From: Chelatococcus sp. HY11
Lineage (GTDB): Bacteria; Pseudomonadota; Alphaproteobacteria; Rhizobiales; Beijerinckiaceae
DNA length: 64,000 nt
Direction: 5' to 3'
Assembly: GCF_018398335.1 (NCBI RefSeq)
Contig: NZ_JAHBRX010000001.1
Coordinates: forward strand, 1,488,001-1,552,000
The notes beneath the pieces are model-generated. The model had not been told where the DNA came from. It saw only the letters and a list, made by a program, of their open reading frames with translations, and made no database searches. A program made the position numbers and the translations under genes. Each line of letters begins with the position of its first letter. The first letter of the stretch is position 1. Positions 52,126-61,938 of this stretch are shown here, one piece after another.

Positions 52126-53475
52126 TCAGAAATCGCGCTGGAAGCGGAGACGACCCTGCCACTGATCTTCGTTGCCCTTCTGGTAGACAGGGGACGCCCA
52201 ATTGCGCTTGGCGTCGACCTTGGCGTAGAGCACTTCCACACCGATATCCATCGCCTTCACGGGCGACCAGATCAAAGCCGAAGCTGCCTGGAAGACCTTA
52301 AAGTCGCGATAGACACTGCCCGCGACAACCTGGCCGGGGAAGTCAACCGAAGTATAGCTGCCCCAGAGGGTCGAACGCAGGCTGGGGGTCCAGTAATGCA
52401 GGAATGCACCGAGAACGTTCCAGCCCTTGGTCAGCTTGACGCCGCTTGTCGCGTAGGACGGCCCGCCCGCAACTGGAGTAACGACCGGGATCACGTAGTC
52501 GGAGACCGGCAAGAAGTTCGCAAGACCACCGATACCCGGCGTGCCCGTCACACCGAGGTAGCTCAGCGCGCCTTCCGCATAAGCGGCCTGCAACCAGAGC
52601 TGGTCACCAGCGGCAAGCATCGGCAGGTTGATCTTCACACCACCCTGGATGGCATAACCGTACTTGTTGTCGACGCGGCTGCTGCCGACGTAGGTGCCAT
52701 AGTTGTAATCCAGCAACGAGGAATTCAACTGACGCACGGCACCCGACAACTGAGCCGAACCCCAACCCTGATCGACGCGGAGGACACCGACGACGTCGGG
52801 CATACGCTGACCAGCGCTATTGTAAGTGTAATAACCCGTGGTCGAGCCACCGACTGCCCGCTGGTTGCGGTCTTCGAGCGAGATCGTCGCCGAGAAGCCT
52901 GAACCGAAGGTAGCGGTGTAAGCCAGGAGCTGTGTAGCCCCTTGGTCCGAACCGGGAATGATGCCCGGAGCAGTACCCCAGTTCAGCGACTCAGCGTAGA
53001 AATCAAAGAACGACTGCGCGATACCGGCTGTGAAGCCTGCGAACTGGATGAAAGCCTTATCCAGGTTCGAGTTCGTCGTGCTGCCCTGCGGACCGGCATA
53101 GGTCGCACGATAGACGCCCGAATCACGCGTCAGCTGGAAGCGGAAGAACGCGCGGATCGTACCCCATTCGGAGGACGTACGGGCATCAACGTCGAGCTGA
53201 CCACGGCCACGGAAGCCGGTCGTGTCACGATTGCGGCCCTGTCCAAGACCGTTGTTCAACGGCTCCTGATACATGAACTCCGCACGAACACGACCGCCGA
53301 GCTTGATGCAGGTGTCGCTGCCAGGAATGTAGAAGAAGCCCGCGCCGTGGACCGAGCAAACGCGAACGTAGTCAACCGGCGCAGCCTTCGTCATGGGAAG
53401 ATCTGCGGCTTGAGCCCCGGCAACCGCGGCGAAGCCTGCAGCGCTACCGAGTAGAAGGCTCTTAACGAGCTTCAT
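52126..53475 (-). CDS. alphaproteobacterial porin (Omp2 type), copy 2
   Basis: A 449-residue outer-membrane porin and paralogue of copy 1. A signal peptide ends at GAQAAD, then LPMTKAAPVDYVRVCS and HGAGFFYIPGSDTCIKLGG follow, and the last strand ends in LRFQRDF. The N- and C-termini are almost the same in the two copies, while the middle differs by loops (such as the segment around GTPGIGGLANFLPVSDY here), where pore and surface properties are set. GGAGGT lies 7 bases before the ATG at 53475. The strong terminator and Shine-Dalgarno suggest high expression. Confidence 0.93.
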   Translation of the reverse strand: MKLVKSLLLGSAAGFAAVAGAQAADLPMTKAAPVDYVRVCSVHGAGFFYIPGSDTCIKLGGRVRAEFMYQEPLNNGLGQGRNRDTTGFRGRGQLDVDARTSSEWGTIRAFFRFQLTRDSGVYRATYAGPQGSTTNSNLDKAFIQFAGFTAGIAQSFFDFYAESLNWGTAPGIIPGSDQGATQLLAYTATFGSGFSATISLEDRNQRAVGGSTTGYYTYNSAGQRMPDVVGVLRVDQGWGSAQLSGAVRQLNSSLLDYNYGTYVGSSRVDNKYGYAIQGGVKINLPMLAAGDQLWLQAAYAEGALSYLGVTGTPGIGGLANFLPVSDYVIPVVTPVAGGPSYATSGVKLTKGWNVLGAFLHYWTPSLRSTLWGSYTSVDFPGQVVAGSVYRDFKVFQAASALIWSPVKAMDIGVEVLYAKVDAKRNWASPVYQKGNEDQWQGRLRFQRDF

Positions 53476-54250
53476 TCTGACCTCCAAAAAATCGAGACCC
53501 ATTGGGAGCAGGCTTAATTTCGAAGCACAACCGACAGCTGAACTTCAAAGGTACCTATTTCCCCGTTTTTAGTGGGCTATCCTCCGGTCATCTGCTCCTT
53601 GGAGCCCATGCCAGCGGTTTAACCCGCGATGCGTAACGGGTGCCCCCGACGCCTCATTACCATGCTGGACGGACGCCTCAGGTTCAATCGGTTCCAAGGC
53701 ATAGACGGCGGGTTGCGGGTGTTTTTGACCCCGTTGTTGCATAAACGACACTTTGAACGCCCAGCCAGCAGGCCATTTCCGCCTGCTCGAGCGCTCAACA
53801 ATAAGTTGCCGCATTGCACAATCCACTTCCGCGTCCTCAACGCCTCAAAAAATGCGGCATCGCCACCGCTCGATTCGGAGAATCAAGGCCACGCCCATCG
53901 CCGCCGCCACCACTGCTCGGGACACGCGCATGGCCAGCTTGCGTCGCGTCCACTCGCTCAGCGCTCCTCGTCGGGCCGAGAAGGCCCTTCACTTTGAAGA
54001 ACCCGAAGTCGAAAGGACATACGAGGCTGCAAGCTCACGCACACAATGGGGCAGCGACAAGGAACCTACTTATCCGCGGCCGGCGTCGGCACCGGACAAG
54101 GGCGGCACTGACCTCTCAAACGAATCGCCGGGGCTATTGACAATCTAGGGTTGCAAACACCCCAGCGCTTTGCATTTTGCGCAGAAGCACCAGCAGGGAC
54201 AGCCGACCTCGGCACCGGAAATCTCCTGCATACGAAGCAGTTGGCTTCGC
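53476..54250. other. 775-base gap between porin 2 and the sugar dehydrogenase gene
   Basis: Frames of 85-130 codons overlap here in three frames and both strands but resemble no family and lack good ribosome binding sites, so I do not call them. The first 100 bases probably carry the porin 2 promoter. An RNA gene cannot be excluded. Confidence 0.4.
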
Positions 54251-55009
54251 CTAAACCCAACCACCGTCCACGACATAATGCTGGTTGGTGCAGGCTGATG
54301 CTTCTTCCGATGCGAGAAATACGGTGAAACGCGCGAGTTCATCGGGAATCAGCTTGCGCTTCAAACATTGCCGCCGCATCAGCTCCTCTTCGCCCTCAGG
54401 CGTCAGCCACTTCTCGATCTGCCGTTCCGTCATGATCCAGCCGGGTGCGATGGCATTGACGCGGATATTGTCCGGCCCGAAATCACGGGCCAGCGACCGG
54501 GTAAGGCCAATCACCGCTGACTTCGACGCGGTATAAACGGCCATGTTTCCCTGGCCGACCATCCATGAGGTCGAGCCGAAATTGATGATGACCCCGCTTT
54601 TCCTGGCCTTCATGTCCGGCAAAACGGCCTGCGCGGCGAAGAACTGGTGCTTAAGGTTTACGGCGATACGGTCGTCCCAATAGGCGGGCGTGACGGTTTC
54701 CGTCGCGTGGCGCTCGTCATGAGCTGCATTGTTAATAAGAATGTCGATCGGCCCATATTGGGTACGGATCGCGGCAATCGCTGAAACAAGCGCGTCGATA
54801 TCCGTCACATCGGCCTTTTCGAAATGGACGGTGCCGCCCGCTGCGCGCAGCTCATCCACCAGCGCGCGGGATTCAGTGTCCTTTATATCAAGGAAGCCCA
54901 CCTTGGCGCCCTGGCTCGCGAAACGTCTCACGATGCTCGCGCCGATGCCGGAGCCTCCGCCTGTTATGACAACGGTCTTGTTGGCTAAATCGGGATAGAT
55001 CGCTGACAT
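54251..55009 (-). CDS. sugar 1-dehydrogenase-like SDR (resembles Caulobacter D-xylose dehydrogenase)
   Basis: A 252-residue classical SDR. VVITGGGSGIGASIVRRFA binds NAD(P), INNAAHDERH is the NNAG-type motif, and the Ser in INFGSTSWM with Tyr/Lys in YTASK form the catalytic set. By eye the whole chain follows Caulobacter XylB: IYPDL, FLDIKDTESRAL, YWDDRIAVNLKH, TPEGEE, QCLK and the C-terminal VDGGW. Such enzymes oxidise an aldopentose to its lactone as the first step of a non-phosphorylating pathway. AAGGAGGG lies before the ATG at 55009. It is divergent from two sugar ABC importers, which fits. Arabinose, fucose or galactose are other possible substrates. Confidence 0.8.
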   Translation of the reverse strand: MSAIYPDLANKTVVITGGGSGIGASIVRRFASQGAKVGFLDIKDTESRALVDELRAAGGTVHFEKADVTDIDALVSAIAAIRTQYGPIDILINNAAHDERHATETVTPAYWDDRIAVNLKHQFFAAQAVLPDMKARKSGVIINFGSTSWMVGQGNMAVYTASKSAVIGLTRSLARDFGPDNIRVNAIAPGWIMTERQIEKWLTPEGEEELMRRQCLKRKLIPDELARFTVFLASEEASACTNQHYVVDGGWV

Positions 55010-55051
55010 GGGCTGCCCTCCTTGGCCGGCCGCGATTGGACCGGCTCCCAT

Positions 55052-55364
55052 TCTGATGATCGCCTCTCAAGAGGCGGGGAAAGCGGGCCGTACGTCAACC
55101 CTGCACGTGTGAACCAGCCCGCAAATCACCCCGGCTTCATTGGTGCGAAACAAACATAAATTCAATATTATTTTGTCATATCAGACTGTTATATCGAAAT
55201 GCCTCCAAAAGTGTCTGCAAGGGTAATAGGATAATATACCTGACCATCGGACGTCATTATTCTACGCTATTGGACCAAATGAGGGCTTGCGGAAGACACA
55301 GCCTTTGGGCATCGTCACGTCAATTCGCCCGTTGAAGGCCAGCAACCAGACGAGGGAGAGAGAC
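55052..55364. promoter_or_regulatory. divergent control region of the sugar-utilisation locus
   Basis: About 350 bases lie between the divergent SDR and ABC ATPase starts (55010-55364). Bases 55145-55250 are AT-rich. They hold the loosely repeated half-sites CATATCAGAC and TTATATCGAA, and GGTAATAGGATAATATACC with short inverted arms. A LacI-type regulator encoded at the window's right edge is a candidate binder. No classical site is certain. Confidence 0.35.
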
Positions 55365-56105
55365 TTGACGCTCCTAAGATTGCAGGGGGTGAGCAAGGAA
55401 TTCGGCGCCATACGCGCCTTGTCGGAGATCGACTTGACGGTCGCCGCCGGCGAAGTCGTCGGCCTGATGGGTGACAATGGCGCTGGGAAATCGACTCTCG
55501 TGAAGATCATCGCGGGCAATTTTCCGCCCTCGCATGGAGCGATGGTCTTCGATGATCAGAACGTGCATTTCTCTCGCCCGATCGATGCACGCTCGGTCGG
55601 GATCGAGGTGGTCTACCAGGACCTTGCTCTCGCCGATAATCTGACGGCGGCGGCCAATGTCTTCCTTGGCCGCGAGTTGAAGCGACGGCTAGGGCCTCTT
55701 ACGGTTCTCGATCACGCGGCGATGAACAAGCGTGCCTCGGAGCTTTTCCAGGAACTGAAGTCAGAAACGCGCGCCGATGACCTCGTGCGGCAGATGTCCG
55801 GCGGCCAGCGCCAGGCCGTTGCCATTGCCCGGACCAGGCTGAAGAAAGCCAAGCTCGTGTTGATGGACGAGCCGACTGCGGCAATTTCGGTGCGTCAGGT
55901 CGCAGAAGTACTCGATCTGATCCGCCGCCTGCGCGACGCCGGCATAGCAGTCATCCTGATCTCGCATCGCATGCCGGATGTCTTCACCGTCTGTGATCGC
56001 GTCGTGGTGCTGCGACGCGGATCCAAGGTGGCGGACAAACCTATTGGAAATTCAAGCCCGGAAGAGGTCACAGCCCTGATCACCGGGGCCAAGGAGGCCG
56101 CCTGA
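55365..56105 (+). CDS. sugar ABC transporter ATP-binding protein, importer A
   Basis: About 246 residues, a single-cassette ATPase of the FrcA/CUT2 kind rather than the tandem RbsA form. Walker A is GDNGAGKST, the signature is MSGGQRQAVAIART, Walker B is LVLMDEPTAA and the H-loop is ILISHRM. The TTG at 55365 with GAGGGAGAGAG upstream gives a normal N-terminus; the frame opens at 55287. The stop overlaps the permease start (TGATG). With the permease and binding protein that follow it makes importer A. Confidence 0.88.
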   Translation: MTLLRLQGVSKEFGAIRALSEIDLTVAAGEVVGLMGDNGAGKSTLVKIIAGNFPPSHGAMVFDDQNVHFSRPIDARSVGIEVVYQDLALADNLTAAANVFLGRELKRRLGPLTVLDHAAMNKRASELFQELKSETRADDLVRQMSGGQRQAVAIARTRLKKAKLVLMDEPTAAISVRQVAEVLDLIRRLRDAGIAVILISHRMPDVFTVCDRVVVLRRGSKVADKPIGNSSPEEVTALITGAKEAA

Positions 56106-57145
56106 TGGATGATTTGTCGACGGCTGGACGACATACGAGCGAAAGCGGATTTACCAATGTGGGCCGCGCGGCTTGGTGGCAGCGCGGCTTTTTTGCGTCA
56201 CAGACCGCCTATGTCGTCCTTGCCTTTTTCATCATCACCGTCGCCATCTCCTTCGTGGCTGATAATTTCCTGAGCCCGGAGAACCTTCTGCGCACGTCGC
56301 AGAATTTCTCCTATGTCGGCATCGTGGCGCTCGGAGCAACGCTTGTCATCATCACCGGCGGGATCGACCTCTCGGTCGGATCCGTCATGGCGCTGACGGC
56401 CGTCGTGACGATGATCGTCATGAAATGGATCGCAGAGACGGCATTCGGTTTCGTCTCCATGCCGCTTGCGCTCCTCATCGGACTGGCGATCGCGGGCTGC
56501 ATCGGGCTCGTCAACGGGCTGCTCATCGCGCGCCTTAAACTGTCCCCGTTTGTCGTAACCCTCGGCATGCTGTCGATCTGTCGCGGCCTTACTTACGTCA
56601 TCACCAAGGGCCGCAGCCAAGCACCGGGAGGGCCCGGGGTCGACATGTTCTACGCGCTCACCAATGGCAAGCTTTTCGGACTGCCCATACCGCTCGTCTA
56701 TCTTCTCGTCGGAGCGGCGATCATGGCCTTCGTGCTGCATCACACCGCAGCAGGACGCCATATCTTTGCCATCGGGGGCAACGAACGCGCAGCCGCGTTG
56801 ACCGGAGTTGCCGTCGAGCGCGTCAAGATCGGCGTCTATGTCGCCTGCAGCATGACGGCGGGTTTTGCCGGCATTCTCATGTCGGGCTGGCTTGGCGCGG
56901 CGCAGGCCAATTTGGCAACGGGCTACGAACTCACCATCATCGCTGCCGCGGTGATCGGCGGCGCCAATCTCGCGGGCGGAACCGGCGGTCCCGTGGGGGC
57001 AATCATCGGCGCCGCGCTGATCGAGGTCATTCGCAACGGCCTCGTGCTGGCCGGCGCGGACAGCTACTGGCAGACCGCCATCATCGGCATGATCATTATC
57101 TTCGCTGCCATCGTCGACCGTCTAAGGAGTCTACGGGCGGCCTGA
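56105..57145 (+). CDS. sugar ABC transporter permease, importer A
   Basis: A 346-residue inner-membrane permease of the RbsC/FrcC (BPD_transp_2) family with eight to ten helices. GGIDLSVGSVMALTAVV, NGLLIARLKLSPFVVTLGML and the cytoplasmic loop TAAGRHIFAIGGNERAAALTG are the family's marks. The start overlaps the ATPase stop, so the two subunits are made together. It should import a monosaccharide, likely a pentose or fructose-type sugar, given the dehydrogenase next door. Confidence 0.92.
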   Translation: MDDLSTAGRHTSESGFTNVGRAAWWQRGFFASQTAYVVLAFFIITVAISFVADNFLSPENLLRTSQNFSYVGIVALGATLVIITGGIDLSVGSVMALTAVVTMIVMKWIAETAFGFVSMPLALLIGLAIAGCIGLVNGLLIARLKLSPFVVTLGMLSICRGLTYVITKGRSQAPGGPGVDMFYALTNGKLFGLPIPLVYLLVGAAIMAFVLHHTAAGRHIFAIGGNERAAALTGVAVERVKIGVYVACSMTAGFAGILMSGWLGAAQANLATGYELTIIAAAVIGGANLAGGTGGPVGAIIGAALIEVIRNGLVLAGADSYWQTAIIGMIIIFAAIVDRLRSLRAA

Positions 57146-57217
57146 ATACTATCGGCCGCCAGCACGTGCATATCAGGGGCACGATAAGCCTCATCCGCAA
57201 GACAGGGAGATAAATTG

Positions 57218-58168
57218 ATGAAACGCTTCATTTTAACGGCTCTCGCCGCGGTCGCCATCGCAGCGCCGGCGTTCGCGCCATCGGCCATGGCGCAGCAGAA
57301 AATGCGCTTCGCCATCGTCCCGAAGGCGATGAACAATCCCTATTTCGACCTGTCGCGTGACGGATGCATGAAGCGCGCGAAGGAACTCGGCAATGTCGAG
57401 TGCATCTACAAGGGGCCGATCGAGCACGAGCCCGCAAGCCAGGTGCAGATCATCCAGGATCTCATCACGCAGCGGGTGGACGGATTGGCGATCTCAGTGT
57501 CCGACGCGGAAGCCGCCATCAATGTCATCAAGCAGGCACGTGACGCAGGCATTCCTGTCATCACCTTCGATGCCGATTCACCGAAATCCGCGCGTCAGGC
57601 CTATGTCGGCACCGACAACAAGGAGATGGGCCGTCAGCTCGGGCGCGAACTGATCAAGCGCAAGCCGCAGCCAGGCACCTTCATCACGCAATCCGGCGGA
57701 CCGGCTGCGGAGAACCTGAACGAGCGGCTCGCCGGTCTCTATGAGGTGGTGAAAGCGGCTGGATGGAAGGAAGCGAGCGGATCACCGAGTTACTGCAATG
57801 ACGACTCAGCGCTCGCTGTTCAGCAACTCAGCGATATGGTCACCGCTAATCCCAACGTGGATGCGGTCGTGCCCGTCGGCGGCTGGGCGCTCTTTGCTCC
57901 CGAGGCCTACAAGGGCTTCGTGAACGCTCACAAGAAAAACTATGAGAGCGGCAAACTCGCGCTCGTCATGCCCGACACGCTCAAGGTGGAGCTCGAACTC
58001 TTGCGCGACGGCTATGCCAATGTGCTCGTCGGGCAGCGGCCATTCGAGATGGGCGAGAAAGCCATGGACATGCTGCTGGCGCTGAAGAAGGGCGAGAAGG
58101 TCGAGCCAATCACCTATGTCGGCCTCGATGTCGTCACCAAGGACAATGTGGCCGAGTTTCTAAAATGA
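57218..58168 (+). CDS. sugar ABC transporter substrate-binding protein, importer A
   Basis: About 316 residues. A signal peptide ends near AMAQQ. The mature part is a periplasmic binding protein of the Peripla_BP_4 (RbsB-like) type: MRFAIVPKAMNNPYFDLSRDG, VDGLAISVSDAEA, GIPVITFDADSP and YVGTDNKEMGRQLG. The ATG at 57218 comes directly after a TTG at 57215, with AGGGAGA upstream. It lies 72 bases after the permease. A strong hairpin follows the stop at 58176-58204. Confidence 0.92.
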   Translation: MKRFILTALAAVAIAAPAFAPSAMAQQKMRFAIVPKAMNNPYFDLSRDGCMKRAKELGNVECIYKGPIEHEPASQVQIIQDLITQRVDGLAISVSDAEAAINVIKQARDAGIPVITFDADSPKSARQAYVGTDNKEMGRQLGRELIKRKPQPGTFITQSGGPAAENLNERLAGLYEVVKAAGWKEASGSPSYCNDDSALAVQQLSDMVTANPNVDAVVPVGGWALFAPEAYKGFVNAHKKNYESGKLALVMPDTLKVELELLRDGYANVLVGQRPFEMGEKAMDMLLALKKGEKVEPITYVGLDVVTKDNVAEFLK

Positions 58169-58175
58169 GCCCACC

Positions 58176-58204
58176 GTGATGGGAGAGGTCAGCTCTCCCA
58201 TCAC
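58176..58204 (+). other. strong hairpin between the two binding-protein genes
   Basis: GTGATGGGAGAG and CTCTCCCATCAC form a perfect 12-bp stem with a GTCAG loop, 7 bases after the binding-protein stop. No T-run follows. In ABC operons such a hairpin often protects the mRNA of the abundant binding protein from 3' decay; it could also mark the border between two importer operons. Confidence 0.7.
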
Positions 58205-58325
58205 CCGCCGCACGAATTGCAAGCATCGGTATCACTCCTGCAAAAGATTACTCCAGCATAAACATGTACAGGCACGGGCAAGGTTGTCCGGCTTTCGATC
58301 AAATAACCCGTTGGGGAGGCATCAA

Positions 58326-59408
58326 ATGAAAACCTTCGCTCTTGTCACCGCGCTTGTGGCTGGCGTTTCCTTGGGCAGCGTTGCGGCCCATGCTCAGTCC
58401 GGCGCGCTCTCGAAGGCTGTAGGTGGTTATTCCTTCGAAGACGCAGCGAAGGAAGCGCCAGACACCAAGAATTTCAACTCGAAGGATGGCAAGTTGACCT
58501 TTGCCATCATCACGCATACCGCTGGCAATGGCTTCTTCGACCCGACCTATGTCGGTGCAAAGGCAGCGGCCAACGCCTTCGGGATCAATCTGATCACGCT
58601 CGGCTCCGAGGCTCCCGTCGACGACATTCCGCGCGAGATCGAGATCATCAACCAAGTGATCAATGACCCGACGATCGACGGCGTGATCATGACGACGCCG
58701 CAGTCCGGCGCCTATGACGACATCGTCAAGAAGCTCCAGGCCAAAGGCATCCCTGTCGCGACCACCAATTCGTTCGATCCCAATCTCGCCAGCCGCTCGC
58801 AGATCTCGCATACCGGCCAGGATGCCGGCGCCGCAGCGATCGGTGGCGAGGCGCTCGCGCAATGCCTGATCAAGAACGACGTCAAGGGCGGGAGCATCAT
58901 CTTCCCGTCGACGACCACTCTCGGCAATGTCGAGGTCAACAACCGCATCACGGCTGCTTTTCAGGCTACGGTGAAGGCGCTGAACGCGGCGGGTAAGTTG
59001 AAGGATTTCAAGGTCGATGCCGGTCCCCAGAACATCGGAATCGACGTTGACAAAGACAATATCGTCGGTTCGATCGTTACGCTGATCGAAAGCCGCAAGG
59101 ACGTGGTCGGGGCCTTCGCCGCGAACGGCTTCGTGACACCGGCTCTGGGTGACGCGATCAGTCAGCTCAAGCTCAACGGCAAGGTCTGCGCCTTCGGTTT
59201 CGATCTTGGTCCGAAGCAGCAGGAGCAGATCCGGACGGGTGCCCTCACCGGCTCGCTCGGCCAGCAGCCTTTCCTGCAAGGCTTCTGGCCGGTGGCACAG
59301 CTCTACCTGCAGATCGACCGGGGCATCTCGGCAGCCAATCTCGACACGCGCGCCCAGCTTGTGACCAAGGATAGCGTCGAAAAGGTCGGAAAGCGCTTCG
59401 AAAACTGA
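58326..59408 (+). CDS. sugar ABC transporter substrate-binding protein, importer B
   Basis: About 360 residues. A signal peptide ends at AAHAQS, then an RbsB/XylF-like periplasmic protein: LTFAIITHTAGNGFFDPTYVG, DPTIDGVIMTTPQSGAYD, GIPVATTNSFDP and AFAANGFVTPALGDAI. It is clearly different from the importer A binding protein, so it should bind another sugar. The ATG at 58326 has TTGGGGAGG upstream; the frame opening at 58176 covers the hairpin and was rejected. The fused permease starts 235 bases downstream. Confidence 0.9.
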   Translation: MKTFALVTALVAGVSLGSVAAHAQSGALSKAVGGYSFEDAAKEAPDTKNFNSKDGKLTFAIITHTAGNGFFDPTYVGAKAAANAFGINLITLGSEAPVDDIPREIEIINQVINDPTIDGVIMTTPQSGAYDDIVKKLQAKGIPVATTNSFDPNLASRSQISHTGQDAGAAAIGGEALAQCLIKNDVKGGSIIFPSTTTLGNVEVNNRITAAFQATVKALNAAGKLKDFKVDAGPQNIGIDVDKDNIVGSIVTLIESRKDVVGAFAANGFVTPALGDAISQLKLNGKVCAFGFDLGPKQQEQIRTGALTGSLGQQPFLQGFWPVAQLYLQIDRGISAANLDTRAQLVTKDSVEKVGKRFEN

Positions 59409-59643
59409 TCGATTTGCGTGAGGGGCCCGCAGATGCGCCGACACTGCGTAGCCCTGCCGGACGTGAACACTCACTAGTGGCGGACGATCGACGCCATCGC
59501 GGTAGGAGCCAGCTGATTCTGGCGGTTCTCACTGCATTCCGGGGGGCGATCAGCCCGCCACTGATGTCGGTCGGACGCGTCTCTGCACAGATGCGCGTTC
59601 GTGATGGCGCACCCCCGCCAGCGCGTTTGAGAATGGAAGCTTA

Positions 59644-61938
59644 ATGTCGCTTGAAATGACCGCCGGCCCGACCTCACCCGGACGGGTGAAGTTGCCCTCG
59701 CAGTTGCTGGGCAGCTGGGAGGCTGGCCTTCTCGTCTTCATGGCCCTGCTCTACCTGGCAGGCGTGCTGATCAACCCCGCCTTTTTCGGTACGACTGACG
59801 CCATTTCGGCGGTTCTGCGCGACACTGCACGCTTCGGGGTCATGGCGGTGGGGATGACATTCGTGATCGTCAATCGCGATCTCGACCTCTCCGTTGGATC
59901 AACGCTCGGTCTGGTGGCCGTCAGCTTCTCGATCATGTTCGCGCCAACCCACCTCAATATAGATGCCGGAACGGCCATGGTGATCTGCCTTGGCCTTGGG
60001 CTTCTGGTCGGGTTGATCAACGGCGTCCTCGTCGCCATTCTGCGTGTTCCTCCCTTCATCGCCACGCTAACCATGCTGTTCATCGGCCGCGGCGTCGTGC
60101 TCGGGCTCACCGGCGGCAAGACCATCGGCTATGAAATCAAGGCCCGCGACTACGGTTTCTTCGCCTTCGGCGAGACCAATGCGCTCGGCTTCAACAACCA
60201 GATCCTGATCTTCCTGCTTTTTGCGGTCGTCGGCGCGGTGCTGCTTGCGAAGACCCGCATCGGCTATGAGACCTATGCGACTGGCGGCAATGATCAGGCT
60301 GCCCAATATGCCGGCATCAACACACGCTGGGTGCGTATCCGTGCCTTCATGCTGTCGTCTTTCTGCGCGGCGGTCGCCGGCCTGATGAATGTCGCCCAGG
60401 ACAAGGGCGTGACGTCGCAATACGGCCAGGGCGCGGAGCTCATCGTCATCGCAGCCGTCATTGTTGGCGGTGCCTCGATCGCCGGCGGACGCGGTCGTGT
60501 GTTAGGCGCCTGCCTTGGCGCGGCTCTGGTCGTGCTCATCGACAAAGTGCTGCGCGAGGGCGTGCCCACGACACGCGTCATCGATGTTGGCGGCGTCAAG
60601 ATGGAAGTGGCGGCCATGGCGCAGCTGCCGCCTGGCGCTGTGCCGGCCTTCCTTGGCCTTCTCCTGCTGGGCGCCGTGTTGCTCGAACCCCTGGTCGTCC
60701 GGGGCAACGTGCTCGGCCGCCTGAAGGGCTGGCTCTTGCGGCGGGACGTGCCTCCATCCCACGACAGCGGTGGCATAGCCATCGTCGGCGTCAAGACCAT
60801 GGGCGCAGCCAGCGAGGCGCGTGGCGTCGGCGTGCGGGGCTTGCGAGCCTTCCTGCATCGCCGTGATGCCGCGGCCATCATCCTGATGGTGGTGTTGTGG
60901 ACGGCCGGTTTCTGGCTGCGACCAGATTTCTGGGGCTCGCTCGACAATTCATTCAACCTGCTTCTGGCCTTCACGGAAATCGGCTTGCTGTCGCTTGGCC
61001 TCACCTATGTCATCGCCAATGGTGACATCGACCTGTCGGTGGGCTCGGTCCTCGCTTTGTCAGGCGCGGTTGCGGCTTTCACCATGAAGGAACTCGGTGG
61101 CGATCCGGCAACTGCCGTGATTTTGGCGCTTGCGGCGGGCGTCGCCTGCGGACTGTTCAACGGCTGGCTCACCGCCAAGATCGGCATGCCCGCCTTCGTG
61201 GCGACGCTCGGCATGTTCTATATCGCGCGTGGGCTCGCTGCCTGGCTCGTGTCTGGACGTCAGCTGTCGGGCTTTCCTGAGACCTATAATCTCCTCGGCC
61301 GCAACCTTTCGGTCGTACTCGAATCGTTCGGTGTTCATGCGACAGGAGCCTTTGCCGCTGTGGCGCGCGCGGTCAGCGTGCAGACCCTGTTCCTCGCCGT
61401 GGTCGCTATCCTCGCCGCAGTGGTTCTCGGTGCCATGTCCTTTGGACAAAAGGTTTATGCGACGGGCGGCAATGAGCGGGCGGCCAGCTATGCGGGCATC
61501 AACACCCAGCGCGTGCGCCTCCTGTCGCTCGTGTTCTCCTCGCTTTGCGCGGCTGCGGCCGGCGTCATCTATGTCGCCTATTATCGGAGCTTCAATCCGG
61601 CCGCCGGCCAGCTACGCGAACTCGACGCCATCGCCTCCGTGATCATCGGCGGCGGCTCGATCTTCGGTGGCTATGGCACGATCATCGGCTCGCTCGCCGG
61701 CGCGGCCGTGATCACCCTCATCCGGGCGCTGCTGTCCCTGCAGATATTCCTCAGCGACGGCTCGTCCTTCGTAATGCCACAACATTGGATGAACGTATTC
61801 ATCGGCCTCATTCTTTTGGCGGCGGTGATCGGTGACATCTGGTTCCGGCAGAACAACATCTTGGGAGAATGGAAGCGGCGGCGACAAGCCCGCGCCCAGG
61901 CCCGTCACGATGCCCGCGCGGCAGGAGTAGCAGCATGA
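59644..61938 (+). CDS. fused double permease of a sugar ABC transporter, importer B
   Basis: A 764-residue inner-membrane protein made of two complete RbsC-like permease domains. Each half repeats the family's marks: DLDLSVGSTLGL (from residue 79) and GDIDLSVGSVLAL (from about 459), NGVLVAILRVPPFIATLTM and NGWLTAKIGMPAFVATLGM, YATGGNDQAAQYAGI and YATGGNERAASYAGI. A basic linker (around residues 360-400) joins them. The halves are diverged, so this is an old fusion and not a recent duplication. It would form the whole pore as one chain. The stop overlaps the ATPase start (ATGA). Confidence 0.92.
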   Translation: MSLEMTAGPTSPGRVKLPSQLLGSWEAGLLVFMALLYLAGVLINPAFFGTTDAISAVLRDTARFGVMAVGMTFVIVNRDLDLSVGSTLGLVAVSFSIMFAPTHLNIDAGTAMVICLGLGLLVGLINGVLVAILRVPPFIATLTMLFIGRGVVLGLTGGKTIGYEIKARDYGFFAFGETNALGFNNQILIFLLFAVVGAVLLAKTRIGYETYATGGNDQAAQYAGINTRWVRIRAFMLSSFCAAVAGLMNVAQDKGVTSQYGQGAELIVIAAVIVGGASIAGGRGRVLGACLGAALVVLIDKVLREGVPTTRVIDVGGVKMEVAAMAQLPPGAVPAFLGLLLLGAVLLEPLVVRGNVLGRLKGWLLRRDVPPSHDSGGIAIVGVKTMGAASEARGVGVRGLRAFLHRRDAAAIILMVVLWTAGFWLRPDFWGSLDNSFNLLLAFTEIGLLSLGLTYVIANGDIDLSVGSVLALSGAVAAFTMKELGGDPATAVILALAAGVACGLFNGWLTAKIGMPAFVATLGMFYIARGLAAWLVSGRQLSGFPETYNLLGRNLSVVLESFGVHATGAFAAVARAVSVQTLFLAVVAILAAVVLGAMSFGQKVYATGGNERAASYAGINTQRVRLLSLVFSSLCAAAAGVIYVAYYRSFNPAAGQLRELDAIASVIIGGGSIFGGYGTIIGSLAGAAVITLIRALLSLQIFLSDGSSFVMPQHWMNVFIGLILLAAVIGDIWFRQNNILGEWKRRRQARAQARHDARAAGVAA

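Noticed and set aside
53629-54148. Three overlapping frames between porin 2 and the SDR gene
   Set aside because: Open in several frames at once, low-complexity Arg/Pro/His content and no domain; looks like chance openness of GC-rich DNA.
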